DNA of 64,000 bases, from the NCBI RefSeq assembly GCF_004363805.1, contig NZ_SNZP01000007.1, positions 186,001 through 250,000 of the forward strand, given 5' to 3'. The notes beneath the pieces are model-generated. The model saw nothing but the letters and a program-made list of their open reading frames with translations. It did not search any database and was not told the DNA's origin. Below are positions 1 to 8,849 of this stretch, piece by piece; within the stretch, counting starts at the first letter, position 1, and each line of letters starts with the position of its first letter. The stretch comes from Paludibacterium purpuratum. Its GTDB lineage: Bacteria > Pseudomonadota > Gammaproteobacteria > Burkholderiales > Chromobacteriaceae. Position numbers and translations under genes: made by a program.

Positions 1-17
1 GCGGTATCGGCGCAGGG

Positions 18-329
18 TTAGGCCAAAAAGCGATTCGGGTAGATTTCGTCGATCAGCGTGCGGCAGTCGACCACGCGCAGGTCGTTGTCGCGGGCGAAGT
101 CGTTCAGGTACTGGAACACCTGCGGGTGGACTTTTTCCAGCTTTTTGTCCACCGCCACGCAGCGCACGCCTTCGAGTAGCATCGGGCGGACGTAGGCATG
201 GTAGGACAGTTTCTTGTCGCCGAACGATGCCAGCACGCCGCACAGCCGCTCGGCCCAGTCGCTCGGGCGGAAGGTGCGGCCATCGTGGGTCAGGCCCTGG
301 ATGACGATTTCGTAGGGGTTGCAGATCAT
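18..329 (-). CDS. DUF3579 family protein
   Basis: A 103-residue protein beginning MICNPYEIVIQGLTHDGRTF, which I recognise as the N-terminal signature of the DUF3579 family, small soluble proteins found mainly in betaproteobacteria. No enzymatic function is known for the family and I see no signal peptide, membrane segment or metal site. The ATG at 327-329 is the first good start. The gene lies downstream of dinG on the same strand with an 80-base spacer containing a short GC-rich hairpin, so it may be read through from dinG or have its own weak promoter. Confidence 0.8.
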   Translation of the reverse strand: MICNPYEIVIQGLTHDGRTFRPSDWAERLCGVLASFGDKKLSYHAYVRPMLLEGVRCVAVDKKLEKVHPQVFQYLNDFARDNDLRVVDCRTLIDEIYPNRFLA

Positions 330-372
330 GTTCGCGGATTCGCTTTGCGCAGCCTTGTTATTGATATTGCAT

Positions 373-390
373 GGGCGGTGCGATCCGCCC
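373..390. repeat. 6-bp-stem GC hairpin between dinG and the DUF3579 gene
   Basis: GGGCGG (373-378) and CCGCCC (385-390) pair perfectly around a 6-base loop. Downstream on the minus strand there is no U-tract, so it is not a convincing terminator for dinG. It could attenuate read-through into the DUF3579 gene or be a decayed dispersed palindrome. Confidence 0.35.
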
Positions 391-409
391 TAGCTGATTT
401 TAACACAAA

Positions 410-2533
410 CTAAATCCGTCTGAAGGGCGGTAATGAAGCCAGCATTTTCTTGCCGTAGCTCTGCCGCACCAGGCGATTGTCCAGGATGGTGACTCGGCCA
501 TAGTCGCGTTCGCTGCGGATCAGGCGTCCCACGGCCTGTACCAGCTTGATCGACGCTTCCGGCACGGTGAGTTCGGTGAACGGATTGCCGCCGCGTTTTT
601 CGATCCAGCGCGATAGTGTGCGGCCGACCGGGTCGTCCGGCATGGCGAACGGCAGTTTGGCGATGATGACGTGCACGCAGCGTTCGCCCGGCAAGTCGAG
701 TCCCTCGGAAAACGAATCCAAACCAAAAATCACGCTGGCCTGGCCGCCATCGAGCCGTTGCAGATGCTCGGCCAGCAGCACGCTTTTCGGCCATTCGCCC
801 TGTACCAGCAGGCGGTCTCGTAGTGCGGTGGGTACCAGCGCCGCGACTTCTTGCATCTGTTTGCGCGAGGAGAATAGCACCAGCGAGCCGACCGGCTCTG
901 TGGTGTCGATCAGCTTGGGCAGCCACTCGGCGATTTCCCGGGTGTGTGCGTTGGCGTCTTTGGGGCTGGCGATCATTGGCGGTAGATAGAGCTCGCCTTG
1001 CTCGCTGAAATTGAACGGCGAATCCAATGCGATGCAGCTGACTTGCGGCAGCCATTTCAGGCCGGTCTGGGCCAGCAGCAGGTCGAAGGCGCCGAGCGAG
1101 CGCAGGGTGGCCGAGGTCAATAGCGCGCCGGCGGCACGGCGCCACAAGGTGCCGGCCAGGCTGGCGGCGGCGCTCACCGGCGAGGCGCAGAACAGGTAGT
1201 CGCCCTTGCCCTCGCTCCTGCGAGCCACCCATTTGGCAATCGGCGGCTCGTTCTCGGCCGGCTGTTTTTCGAACAAGTCCCACAATGCCATCAACTGCTC
1301 GGAACGCGCGAGCAGGAAGCCCAGGTCGCTGCTGAGCTTGTCGATCGACGCCGCGTCGCTGCCTTTGTCCTTGCGAATGTCGGCCAGCGCATCCGACAAC
1401 TGCGACAGATGCTTGAACACCATGCGGCCGGACATGGCCATGTTGGCGGCCGGGCCTTGCAGGTGCTCGGGCAGGGCGCCGTCTTCGATCAGCCACACCG
1501 GTTCCAGGTTGTCGCTATCGAGCGCCAGCGCTTTTTCGCCTTCCAGTAGCCACAGCCATTCGCTCAGGGTCTCGGTGCAGGCCGCGGCCGCTTCGCCTGC
1601 CTGGGCGGCCAGTTCGCCCTTGTTGGTCAGTGCCGCGACGCGCGCGGCGGTGGCGTCCACTTTGTCGAGCCAGGCCAGCGCCACGCCGAGCGAGTGTTCG
1701 GCGGCGAACTGGTTGATCGCCTTCTTGGCCAGGTGGTGCGCCTCGTCGATGCAATAGAAGCTTTGTTCCGGTGCCGGCAGGATGACCCCGCCGCCCATGC
1801 CGATGTCGGCCAGCATCAGATCGTGGTTGGTGACTACCACGTCGACGTTCTCCAGCGTTTCGCGCGCCAGGAAAAACGGGCATTCGGGCCGGTTGGGGCA
1901 GGCCGCTTTCAGGCAGCCGTGGCGGTCGGTGGTGACGCGTGCCCACATCGCATCCTCGATCACCTCCGGCCATTGGTCGCGGTCGCCGTTCCAGCGACGC
2001 GCCTCGAAGTCGTCGGCAAGCTGGCGCAATTGGTCCAGTTCGGCCTTTTCGGGCTTGCGATCCCATAAGAAGGAAGGATCGGGCGCCAGCAGTTCCTGTT
2101 GGGAAAAGTCGTTGGTGAGCTGGTAGAGGCGGTAAGGGCAGAGGTAGCGGCTACGGCCTTTGGCGATGGCGTAAGTCAGCGGCAGATCGCTATTGGCCAC
2201 CACGAAGGGCAGGTCGCGATTGATCAGTTGCTCCTGCAACGCCACGGTGGCGCTGGAGATCACCAGCTTTTTATTGCGCGAGCGCGCCATGACGCCGCCG
2301 GCGAGCAAGTAGGCCAAGCTCTTGCCGACCCCGGTCGGGCCCTCGATGACGGCAATGCTCTCGCCCTCGCGTTGCGGGTTGTTCTCTCCCTCGACTTCCA
2401 GGGCGCGCGAGAAGGCATTGGCGATTTCCGCCAGCATCTGCCGTTGCGCCGGCCGCGGCCGGAAGCCGGGCAGATTCTGGGTCATGGTGCGGTAGTGGTG
2501 GCGGATCGCCTCTTTTTCGACATCGGTCAGCAT
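410..2533 (-). CDS. dinG: ATP-dependent DNA helicase DinG
   Basis: 707 residues, close to the 716 of E. coli DinG. It is an XPD-like superfamily 2, 5'-3' DNA helicase that acts on R-loops, forks and damaged DNA. Visible motifs: Walker A GPTGVGKSLAYL near residue 65; the four-cysteine iron-sulfur region including GCLKAACPNRPECPF near residues 207-221; the DEAH box in YCIDEAHHL; and a helicase motif VI-like segment QAVGRLIRSERDYGRV near the C-terminus. The cysteines show the DinG/XPD class rather than YoaA-like proteins with a divergent cluster. It starts with ATG at 2531-2533 and precedes the DUF3579 gene on the same strand. In E. coli dinG is SOS-induced; I did not find a clear LexA box upstream. 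Confidence 0.95.
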   Translation of the reverse strand: MLTDVEKEAIRHHYRTMTQNLPGFRPRPAQRQMLAEIANAFSRALEVEGENNPQREGESIAVIEGPTGVGKSLAYLLAGGVMARSRNKKLVISSATVALQEQLINRDLPFVVANSDLPLTYAIAKGRSRYLCPYRLYQLTNDFSQQELLAPDPSFLWDRKPEKAELDQLRQLADDFEARRWNGDRDQWPEVIEDAMWARVTTDRHGCLKAACPNRPECPFFLARETLENVDVVVTNHDLMLADIGMGGGVILPAPEQSFYCIDEAHHLAKKAINQFAAEHSLGVALAWLDKVDATAARVAALTNKGELAAQAGEAAAACTETLSEWLWLLEGEKALALDSDNLEPVWLIEDGALPEHLQGPAANMAMSGRMVFKHLSQLSDALADIRKDKGSDAASIDKLSSDLGFLLARSEQLMALWDLFEKQPAENEPPIAKWVARRSEGKGDYLFCASPVSAAASLAGTLWRRAAGALLTSATLRSLGAFDLLLAQTGLKWLPQVSCIALDSPFNFSEQGELYLPPMIASPKDANAHTREIAEWLPKLIDTTEPVGSLVLFSSRKQMQEVAALVPTALRDRLLVQGEWPKSVLLAEHLQRLDGGQASVIFGLDSFSEGLDLPGERCVHVIIAKLPFAMPDDPVGRTLSRWIEKRGGNPFTELTVPEASIKLVQAVGRLIRSERDYGRVTILDNRLVRQSYGKKMLASLPPFRRI

Positions 2534-2940
2534 GCGGCGAATTTTACCTGAAGGCGTGACGCCACGCTTGTTTTAGGGGCTGTTTCGTATATTAGCTAAT
2601 GGTGCTAATGCTGCAGTGCGAAAAAAGTTTGAAGAACATCTTGTCAGACACGGAAATTTCCGATACATATAAAGGCGTGTCGCAAATCTGTACGTTTTTG
2701 GCGCGAGTCGGAAGCGTTGCGGCATGAATGACTTGAGACCAGCGTGTACTTGTGAGCCGTTGCGCGTATTACCCGATGCGCGCGATGGCATCTTTTTGGA
2801 ATGTAGCCATGACGGAAACCATCAAATATCAATCGCCTAGCCGCCCGCCCCATGAAGAGATCCGTGCTCTCTTCGTGCGACGACTGGTGCGCGAGCGACG
2901 ATACGATCGGCTTCTGTCGCAGGTGGCATTGCTGGGCAAG

Positions 2941-2976
2941 GTCCTCTCCAACGTCCTCTCCAACGTCCAGTCCAAC
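2941..2976 (+). repeat. Three tandem 12-nt repeats
   Basis: Two perfect copies of GTCCTCTCCAAC (2941-2952, 2953-2964) are followed by a third with two changes, GTCCAGTCCAAC (2965-2976). The unit is a multiple of three, so a reading frame crossing it would carry a four-residue repeat, but no gene is convincing here. Confidence 0.8.
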
Positions 2977-3071
2977 CTCTCGTCCGGCGCTACTGCCCAG
3001 GTTTTGCGACGAAGCCGATAACACAACCCAGCCCTTAGCGCGCCAAGCGGCGCGTCAAACGATGGTTTTAA

Positions 3072-3089
3072 ATCACGGTCTTCCGTGAT
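3072..3089 (+). promoter_or_regulatory. Hairpin in the argG leader
   Basis: ATCACGG (3072-3078), loop TCTT, CCGTGAT (3083-3089): a perfect 7-bp stem with a tetraloop, ending 38 bases before the argG ATG. There is no U-tract after it, so it is not a simple terminator. It may stabilise the mRNA or act as a protein-binding dyad. Confidence 0.5.
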
Positions 3090-3127
3090 GGTTGCGTGCG
3101 ACTTTTTGCAAATGTGGGGAACGAATC

Positions 3128-4351
3128 ATGTCGGAAATCAATAAAGTAGTTTTGGCTTACTCGGGCGGTCTGGACACCTCGGTGATCCTCAAATGGCTGC
3201 AGGATAACTATCAATGCGAGGTGGTGACTTTCACCGCCGACATCGGCCAGGGCGAGGAAGTGGAGCCGGCGCGCAAGAAGGCCGTCTCGCTCGGCATCAA
3301 GCCGGAAAACATCTATATCGACGACCTGCGCGAAGAGTTCGTGCGCGACTTTGTGTTTCCGATGTTCCGCGCCAATGCCATCTATGAAGGCGAATATCTG
3401 CTCGGCACCTCGATCGCCAGGCCGTTGATCGCCAAGCGCCAGATCGAGATCGCCAACCGAGTCGGCGCCGATGCCGTGTCGCACGGCTGCACCGGTAAAG
3501 GGAACGATCAGGTGCGTTTCGAGTTGGGCTATTACGCGCTCAAGCCGGACGTCAAGGTCATCGCGCCGTGGCGCGAGTGGGATCTGCTGTCGCGCGAGAA
3601 GCTGCTCAACTATGCCGAGGCCAACGGCATCGACATCTCCAATAAGCGCAATGGCGGCAGTCCGTATTCGATGGATGCCAACCTGCTGCACATCTCCTAC
3701 GAAGGCACCGTACTGGAAGACCCGGCCAGGGAGCCGGAGGAGAGCATGTGGCTGTGGACCACCAGCCCGGAGAATGCACCCAACGAGGCCGAGTACGTCG
3801 AACTGGAATACGCCGGTGGCGACATTGTCGCCATCAACGGCCATGCGATGAGTCCGGCGGCGGTGCTGACCGAGCTGAACCGCTTGGGCAATAAGCACGG
3901 CATCGGCCGGCTTGACCTGGTGGAAAACCGCTATGTCGGCATGAAGTCGCGCGGCTGTTACGAAACGCCGGGCGGCACCATCATGCTCAAGGCGCACCGG
4001 GCCATCGAATCGATTACGCTCGACCGTGAAGTGGCGCACCTCAAGGACGAGCTGATGCCCAAGTACGCCAACCTGATCTATACCGGCTACTGGTGGGCGC
4101 CCGAGCGCAAGATGATGCAACAGATGATCGATGCGTCGCAGGCCTCGGTGAATGGTTGGGTGCGGCTGAAGTTGTACAAGGGCGGGGTGTATGTGGTCGG
4201 TCGCGATTCGGCCGATTCGCTGTTCGACGCGCGCATCGCCACCTTCGATGAGGACGGTGGTGCCTACAACCACGCCGACGCCGCCGGCTTCATCCGTCTC
4301 AATGCACTGCGCATGCGTATTGCCGCGCATCATCGGCAGTTGAAGAAGTAA
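3128..4351 (+). CDS. argG: Argininosuccinate synthase
   Basis: 407 residues. It catalyses ATP-dependent condensation of citrulline and aspartate to argininosuccinate, the penultimate step of arginine synthesis, in the cytoplasm. The N-terminus carries the P-loop-like AYSGGLDTS of the N-type ATP pyrophosphatases. Later segments such as [15 protein letters not shown] and the citrulline/aspartate-binding region [11 protein letters not shown] are typical of the short bacterial class. An in-frame upstream ATG at 3092 would add 12 unlikely residues. The ATG at 3128 has GTGGGGA seven bases before it and gives the standard [16 protein letters not shown] start. The gene stands alone and ends at a strong terminator. 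Confidence 0.97.
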   Translation: MSEINKVVLAYSGGLDTSVILKWLQDNYQCEVVTFTADIGQGEEVEPARKKAVSLGIKPENIYIDDLREEFVRDFVFPMFRANAIYEGEYLLGTSIARPLIAKRQIEIANRVGADAVSHGCTGKGNDQVRFELGYYALKPDVKVIAPWREWDLLSREKLLNYAEANGIDISNKRNGGSPYSMDANLLHISYEGTVLEDPAREPEESMWLWTTSPENAPNEAEYVELEYAGGDIVAINGHAMSPAAVLTELNRLGNKHGIGRLDLVENRYVGMKSRGCYETPGGTIMLKAHRAIESITLDREVAHLKDELMPKYANLIYTGYWWAPERKMMQQMIDASQASVNGWVRLKLYKGGVYVVGRDSADSLFDARIATFDEDGGAYNHADAAGFIRLNALRMRIAAHHRQLKK

Positions 4352-4360
4352 TGCCTGTCC

Positions 4361-4386
4361 GGCCGCTACAGGGGTAGCGGCCTTTT
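4361..4386 (+). terminator. Rho-independent terminator of argG
   Basis: GGCCGCTAC (4361-4369), loop AGGG, GTAGCGGCC (4374-4382): a perfect 9-bp GC-rich stem followed by TTTTC, nine bases after the argG stop codon. Confidence 0.9.
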
Positions 4387-4444
4387 CATTTGCCAAGCCT
4401 TTGATTACTATTGCGCTTCGATTCTTTAGCTATATGGGATAGCG

Positions 4445-4645
4445 ATGTCGGAACAAGAGTTCACCAATATCAGCATGGGGGTCTGCCTGACCATCCTGAT
4501 GGCTTTCATGGGCTTCATTATCTGGGATTTGGGCAAGAAGTCCGGCGCCGGCCGTTTCGGCACGGCGATGTTGTTCCTGGTGCTGGGGGTCGGGGTGTTC
4601 GGCTTCCTGATCAAGGATGTGATGATCGAGGTGCTGGCGCGCTAG
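4445..4645 (+). CDS. DUF2788 family small membrane protein
   Basis: 66 residues with two hydrophobic helices (about residues 11-28 and 40-59) separated by a short charged turn, DLGKKSGAGRFG, which I recognise as the DUF2788 pattern common in betaproteobacteria. It is probably a two-pass inner-membrane protein; its function is unknown. The start is preceded by GGGATAG. It stands between the argG terminator and a REP-like palindrome and is apparently monocistronic. Confidence 0.75.
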   Translation: MSEQEFTNISMGVCLTILMAFMGFIIWDLGKKSGAGRFGTAMLFLVLGVGVFGFLIKDVMIEVLAR

Positions 4646-4663
4646 CCGCAATGCCGGTTAGCA

Positions 4664-4694
4664 GTTGGTGCGTTGCTTCGCGAACGCACCCTAC
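4664..4694. repeat. REP-like palindromic element, family 1, copy 1
   Basis: A 31-base sequence identical to 50513-50543. It contains GGTGCGTT and AACGCACC, which pair as an 8-bp stem around GCTTCGCG. The element lies between two convergent genes, and its last bases overlap the TAG stop codon of the metallo-hydrolase gene on the minus strand. Confidence 0.8.
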
Positions 4695-5530
4695 ATGAAT
4701 TCTAGTTGGCTGCCGCTGGCGATATCTTGTTGACCGGGCAGCCAATATCTACCCCATCCGCTGCAATGACAGGCCGAGATTCGCTTCGCGGCCAGTTGCC
4801 TGAAGTATTTCCTCGTGCGCCATAGTTCGACAGGGCCGGCGCTCCGCAAGTGAAAGCCCCCCAGTACTGCCTGCACCGTCGCGATGCCGGTGATTTCGCG
4901 CGCTTGTTCTGTCAGGTTGCAGATGCCGGAATGGGCGCAGCCGCTGATGACCACCAGGCCCTCGTCACCTTGCCAAACCAGCCCCGAGTCGTCTTCGATG
5001 CCATCGGGCCGCAGGCCGTCCGTGGCGTATTTCCAGCCGAGACGCCGGCCGCCGGCGAATGCCGGCCGGCGTGGTACCTGGCCGATAAAATGCCAGCGAC
5101 CGCCAGGCAGGGCCTCGGGCGTATGCGACAGCCGGACGTCGAAGCTGGCCTGCAACGTTGCGAGCGAGAGCGGTGCGCCGAGTTCGCGTAACGGACGGAT
5201 CCATCTTCCCAAACGCAGAAGTACGCCTCGGCGGACGAAGGCATCGGGGTGGGCGACGAGCCGCGGGCGCAAGCCGCGCGCCGCATACCAGTCGGCTAAT
5301 GCCGGCAGGCCGCCGCTGTGGTCATAGTGCCCGTGCGACAGCACGATGGTGTCGACGGCGGCCAGGTCGATGCCCAAGCGCTCGGCATGGTCGATCAGGC
5401 GCCCGTCCGGCCCCGTGTCGAACAGTATCCGCTGCCGGCCATCGTCCAGATGCAGCGCCAGGCCGCGGCCCGCGGCCAGATCGGCCCGCAGCGAACGGTT
5501 TTCCACCAGCACCGTGACCGTGAGCGTCAT
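4691..5530 (-). CDS. MBL-fold metallo-hydrolase
   Basis: 279 residues of the metallo-beta-lactamase fold, of the branch often annotated as ribofuranosylaminobenzene 5'-phosphate synthase-like. The metal motif SHGHYDHSGG (H66, H68, D70, H71) is intact. A later histidine lies in the segment SGCAHSGICN, and another in GGFHL, with the C-terminal HCSG typical of this branch (usually HCTG). The substrate cannot be read from sequence. The ATG at 5528-5530 overlaps the stop of the upstream cyuA gene (ATGA), so translation is probably coupled. This suggests a role linked to cysteine or sulfide metabolism, which is an inference from context only. A longer upstream reading in this frame is only shadow of cyuA. 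Confidence 0.8.
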   Translation of the reverse strand: MTLTVTVLVENRSLRADLAAGRGLALHLDDGRQRILFDTGPDGRLIDHAERLGIDLAAVDTIVLSHGHYDHSGGLPALADWYAARGLRPRLVAHPDAFVRRGVLLRLGRWIRPLRELGAPLSLATLQASFDVRLSHTPEALPGGRWHFIGQVPRRPAFAGGRRLGWKYATDGLRPDGIEDDSGLVWQGDEGLVVISGCAHSGICNLTEQAREITGIATVQAVLGGFHLRSAGPVELWRTRKYFRQLAAKRISACHCSGWGRYWLPGQQDIASGSQLEFM

Positions 5531-6834
5531 GATTTGCTCAGCATGATCTTCAGAATTTGCTGGTCGGTTTGCACCATGCCTTGATTCACCAGCGAGGCCA
5601 AATTGCGGATCGTTTGATCGACGTCGTCCGAGACGATGCCGTCGCTGCCGCCGACGCGAATGCCGTCGAGCGCCAATAGCACCGACTTGACCGCCGCGGC
5701 CACCGAGGACGATACCTTCATGGCGCAGCCGTTGTTGGCGCCGTCGCAGATCATCCCCGCGACGTCGCCGATCATATTGCAGATGGCGCGCGCCACCGCC
5801 GGATAATCGCCGCCCAATAGCCACGCCATGCCGGCTGCCGAGCCCATGGCCGCCGTGGTCACCGCGCACAGCGCGGATAGTTTGTGCTGATAGCTCTTGA
5901 TGTAGATGGCCATCAGGTTGGCCAGCATCAGCGCGCGGATTCGTCGTTCTTCGTCGACCTCCAGGTGGTCCGCGACCACCACCACCGGCATCGAGGCGGC
6001 GATGCCCTGGTTGCCGGAGCCGGAGTTGCTCATCGCCGGCGCCATGGCGCCGCCCATGCGCGCATCCGAGGCGGCGGTGGTGCGTTTGAGCACGCGAGTC
6101 AGTAGGTCGTCGGCCAATAGGCCGCGATCGATGTTCCGTTGCAGGGAGGCGCCGATCGCCAAACCGTACTCGCCTTTCAGCCCTTCGTCGGACAGCGCGG
6201 TATTCAGTTCGCCGGCCTGGGCAATGAAACGGATGTCGTCGAGCGGTGCTTGGGTGGCGAAGTCGTATACCGCACGCGCCGAGGCGCCTGCCAGCGAATA
6301 GCTGCTATCGGCCGTGTTGGCCGGCGAGGGCGGCAATTGAAACAGCAGGGTGCCGTCCTGTTCGATCTCCACCACCCGGGTATGGGCATCGGCAATCGCC
6401 ACCCGAACCCAGTGGCCGTCGGCTTCCAGCCGCGCTTCCGAATACAGGACGTTATCGACCGGCGCCACGCCGACGCTGACTTGGCCCGCATCCAACATGG
6501 CGCGTGCCTCGGCGACGTCCTGCGGCTGCAAATGTTTGAGCACCTCGAGTCCCGCGTCCGGATCGCCGGCCAGCGCCCCGACCGCCGCCGCGATCGGCAT
6601 GCCGACCATGCCGGTGCCGGGCACGGTGACGCCCATGCCGTTTTTCATCAGGTTGGGCGACACGGCGGCGACGATGCGTTCCGGCCGGACGCCCAGCCTC
6701 TGCCGGGCGATGGCGGCGGCCAAGGCAAGCGAGATCGGTTCGGTGCAACCGAGGGCCGGTACGACTTCCTTGCGCACGGCCTTGATGAATTCTTGCCAGA
6801 GAGGGGTTTCTGCGTCCATGGTTATATCGTGCAT
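5527..6834 (-). CDS. cyuA: L-cysteine desulfidase, CyuA/UPF0597 (YhaM) family
   Basis: 435 residues matching the UPF0597 family from end to end. Family members use an oxygen-sensitive iron-sulfur cluster to degrade L-cysteine to pyruvate, ammonia and sulfide. Candidate cluster cysteines are visible in VPALGCTEPISLA near residue 30, in SALCAVTTAAMGS, and in the segment AICNMIGDVAGMICDG and following GANNGCAMKV. Related L-serine dehydratases share the same C-terminal fold, so substrate is inferred from family. Two starts are possible (6834 or 6819); neither has a strong ribosome-binding site. It is the first gene of a two-gene unit with the downstream MBL-fold hydrolase and is divergent from the DUF3857 protein gene. 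Confidence 0.85.
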   Translation of the reverse strand: MHDITMDAETPLWQEFIKAVRKEVVPALGCTEPISLALAAAIARQRLGVRPERIVAAVSPNLMKNGMGVTVPGTGMVGMPIAAAVGALAGDPDAGLEVLKHLQPQDVAEARAMLDAGQVSVGVAPVDNVLYSEARLEADGHWVRVAIADAHTRVVEIEQDGTLLFQLPPSPANTADSSYSLAGASARAVYDFATQAPLDDIRFIAQAGELNTALSDEGLKGEYGLAIGASLQRNIDRGLLADDLLTRVLKRTTAASDARMGGAMAPAMSNSGSGNQGIAASMPVVVVADHLEVDEERRIRALMLANLMAIYIKSYQHKLSALCAVTTAAMGSAAGMAWLLGGDYPAVARAICNMIGDVAGMICDGANNGCAMKVSSSVAAAVKSVLLALDGIRVGGSDGIVSDDVDQTIRNLASLVNQGMVQTDQQILKIMLSKS

Positions 6835-6963
6835 AATGCTAGTGGCTATGGGCTTGTCATGCTATAGAAGTTTTTGTTTGATTCAAAGACGTTATGGTTA
6901 TGAGAAACGCCACACGTCGCTTATTTGGATGATTGTGCCTGTTTGGGCGAACAAGGATGTGGC

Positions 6964-8841
6964 ATGTATCGTAAATGGTTGTCTTTAATCGCTTTTTCTT
7001 TGGCGGCTCTGCCGGCTTTGGCCGCGGACTATACCCCGTCTTATACCGTGCTGCGTTCGGTGGCGATCTATGACGTCAAGCCGGGCGGCGGCTACGTCGA
7101 AGATGTGACCGAAGATCTCCGCGTCAATACTCAGGCCGGCGTCGACGATCTGAGCCAGTATCCGATTCAATTCAGCACCTCGCAGCAATCGGTCGAAGTG
7201 TTGTCGGCCTATACGGTGAGCGCGGCCGGCAAAAAAATTCCGGTGGGCAAGGCGGGTATTTTGCAGCAGCAGAGCAGCGAAAGCGCCAATGCGCCGATGT
7301 TCGACGACTCCAAGGTCATGAATGTGATCTTCCCGGCGCTGTCGGCAGGTGCCAAGGTGCATGTCCATTTCCGGCGAGTCGTGCGCGAGCCGTTGTTTCC
7401 CGGGGTCTTCGCGTTGCAGGAATATTATTCCCGTAACGAGGATCGCGAGTCGTCCGACCTGGTGGTTCACCTGCCGCGCAGCATGACTTTGCAAGTCGAG
7501 GCCATCGACGTGCAGGGCGGGGAGGTCACGCCGATCAGGCCAGGCTATCGCAGTTGGCATTGGCAGGCGGGGCGCAATGCGGCCCAGGCGCCGGAGAGCG
7601 ATGCCATCAGCGAGGCCGATTATAGTCCGCGCATCGCACTGTCCACCCTGTCCGGGTATGACGAACTGGCGCGCGCCTATGCCGCGCGGGCGACCTCCAA
7701 GGCGATCGTCACGCCGTATCTGCGTCAACTGGCTGACGGAATCACACAGGGTCTGACCGAGCCGCGCGCGCAGGCCGAAGCGCTGTATCGCTGGGTCAGC
7801 AACAATATCCGCTATGTGGCCATTTACTTCGGCGTGGGCGGCGTGGTGCCGCACGATGCCGAGGCGGTGGCGCGCGCGTTGTACGGCGATTGCAAAGACC
7901 ATGTCACGCTCTATCAGGCGTTGTTGGCGGCCAAGGGCATCAAGAGCAGCCCGGTGCTGATCAATGCCGATCAGGGCTGGTGGTTGTCGCGCGTCGCCGT
8001 GCCGACCGGCACGTTCAACCACGCCATCAATTATCTGCCGCAATGGAATTTGTTCGTGGATACCACGGCCCAACTGGCCCCGTTCGGTATCTTGCCGGAC
8101 ACCGAAGCCGGCAAGACCGCGCTGGTGGTGGACGATGGCAGCGGCAAATCGAGCCTGGTCAAGTTGCCGATCTCATCGCCGCAGCAGGATAGGGTGAGGA
8201 TCGACAGCAACCTGTCGCTGCAGCCGGATGGCAGTCTCAAGGGAAGTAGCGTCATTAGCCTGGCCGGCGTCTACGATGTCATGGCACGCTCGGCGTTGTC
8301 GAGCATTCCGCCCGGCGGGGAGAGCGAAGCGGCCGGCAAGTTGTTGGCCAGTCGCGGCTTGCAAGGCAGCGGGACGCTGATCCTTGGCAATATGTACGAC
8401 TTGAGCAAGCCATTCGGCTATCGTGCCGACCTCAGCTTGCCCGACTATGTCGATTTGGCCGGACCGACCGCGGTGGTTTTGCCCACTGGCGGCGACAGCG
8501 TGGTCGGGCTCGCCGCTTTCGTCAGTTGGGGTGGGGTGCAGCCCGGGCGACGCACGCCGATCATGCTCGACAATGGCTACTACGAGGAAACCGCGACCTT
8601 GCAGTTGCCGGCCGGCATCGATGTGTTGGCGTTGCCACGCGCCGTGCGCACCGACTCCCCATTGGGGTCTTATGTCTCGGATTATCGGCGTGTCGGCCAC
8701 GCGGTGCAGGTGCGGCGCGTGCTGGTGCTCAAGGATAACGCGCCGGTGCTGACGCCAGAACGCTATCCCTTGCTACATCAGTTGGTTCATGCCGTGGCGC
8801 GCGACTTGCGTGCTCAGATTTTGCTGCAGCCCGCCAATTGA
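6964..8841 (+). CDS. Secreted DUF3857 / transglutaminase-like protein
   Basis: 625 residues with a signal peptide (hydrophobic MYRKWLSLIAFSLAALPALAA). The first half matches the beta-rich DUF3857 domain, followed by a transglutaminase-like papain fold. The probable catalytic triad is Cys in YGDCKDHV (about residue 310), His in FNHAIN (about 353) and Asp in FVDTTA (about 366). It is likely periplasmic or outer-membrane associated, acting as a peptidase or amide-transfer enzyme on an unknown substrate. I chose the ATG at 6964 because AAGGA lies six bases upstream and a clean signal peptide follows; an in-frame start at 6925 would precede the signal peptide with Cys-rich sequence. It is monocistronic and divergent from cyuA. 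Confidence 0.85.
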   Translation: MYRKWLSLIAFSLAALPALAADYTPSYTVLRSVAIYDVKPGGGYVEDVTEDLRVNTQAGVDDLSQYPIQFSTSQQSVEVLSAYTVSAAGKKIPVGKAGILQQQSSESANAPMFDDSKVMNVIFPALSAGAKVHVHFRRVVREPLFPGVFALQEYYSRNEDRESSDLVVHLPRSMTLQVEAIDVQGGEVTPIRPGYRSWHWQAGRNAAQAPESDAISEADYSPRIALSTLSGYDELARAYAARATSKAIVTPYLRQLADGITQGLTEPRAQAEALYRWVSNNIRYVAIYFGVGGVVPHDAEAVARALYGDCKDHVTLYQALLAAKGIKSSPVLINADQGWWLSRVAVPTGTFNHAINYLPQWNLFVDTTAQLAPFGILPDTEAGKTALVVDDGSGKSSLVKLPISSPQQDRVRIDSNLSLQPDGSLKGSSVISLAGVYDVMARSALSSIPPGGESEAAGKLLASRGLQGSGTLILGNMYDLSKPFGYRADLSLPDYVDLAGPTAVVLPTGGDSVVGLAAFVSWGGVQPGRRTPIMLDNGYYEETATLQLPAGIDVLALPRAVRTDSPLGSYVSDYRRVGHAVQVRRVLVLKDNAPVLTPERYPLLHQLVHAVARDLRAQILLQPAN

Positions 8842-8849
8842 ACAGGCGT

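Larger units (their letters stand above)
2534..3127. promoter_or_regulatory. 594-bp structured intergenic region upstream of argG
   Basis: No gene is confidently supported here. The region holds the divergent promoters of dinG (minus) and argG (plus). It contains a perfect 12-bp palindrome CGGAAATTTCCG (2651-2662), three tandem 12-base units (2941-2976), and a perfect hairpin just ahead of the argG ribosome-binding site (3072-3089). Short reading frames over the tandem repeats are possible, for example 2752-3021, but have no recognisable product and no clear ribosome-binding site. Confidence 0.5.

Noticed and set aside
390-1496. 368-residue arginine-rich open frame antisense-phase to dinG
   Set aside because: Overlaps dinG throughout in another frame; its composition (Arg/Ala/Gly) is what GC-rich shadow frames give.
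2941-2976. Tandem 12-mers considered as a CRISPR fragment
   Set aside because: Units are directly adjacent with no spacers; no cas genes in the window.
2752-3021. 89-residue frame crossing the 12-nt tandem repeats upstream of argG
   Set aside because: No ribosome-binding site, no familiar sequence, and other frames on both strands are equally open here.
3068-4396. 442-residue open frame opposite argG
   Set aside because: Complete antisense overlap with a certain gene; no recognisable domains.
5531-5869. N-terminal extension of the MBL-fold hydrolase
   Set aside because: Lies inside cyuA and is Arg/Gly-rich; similarity to the family begins at MTLTVTVLV.
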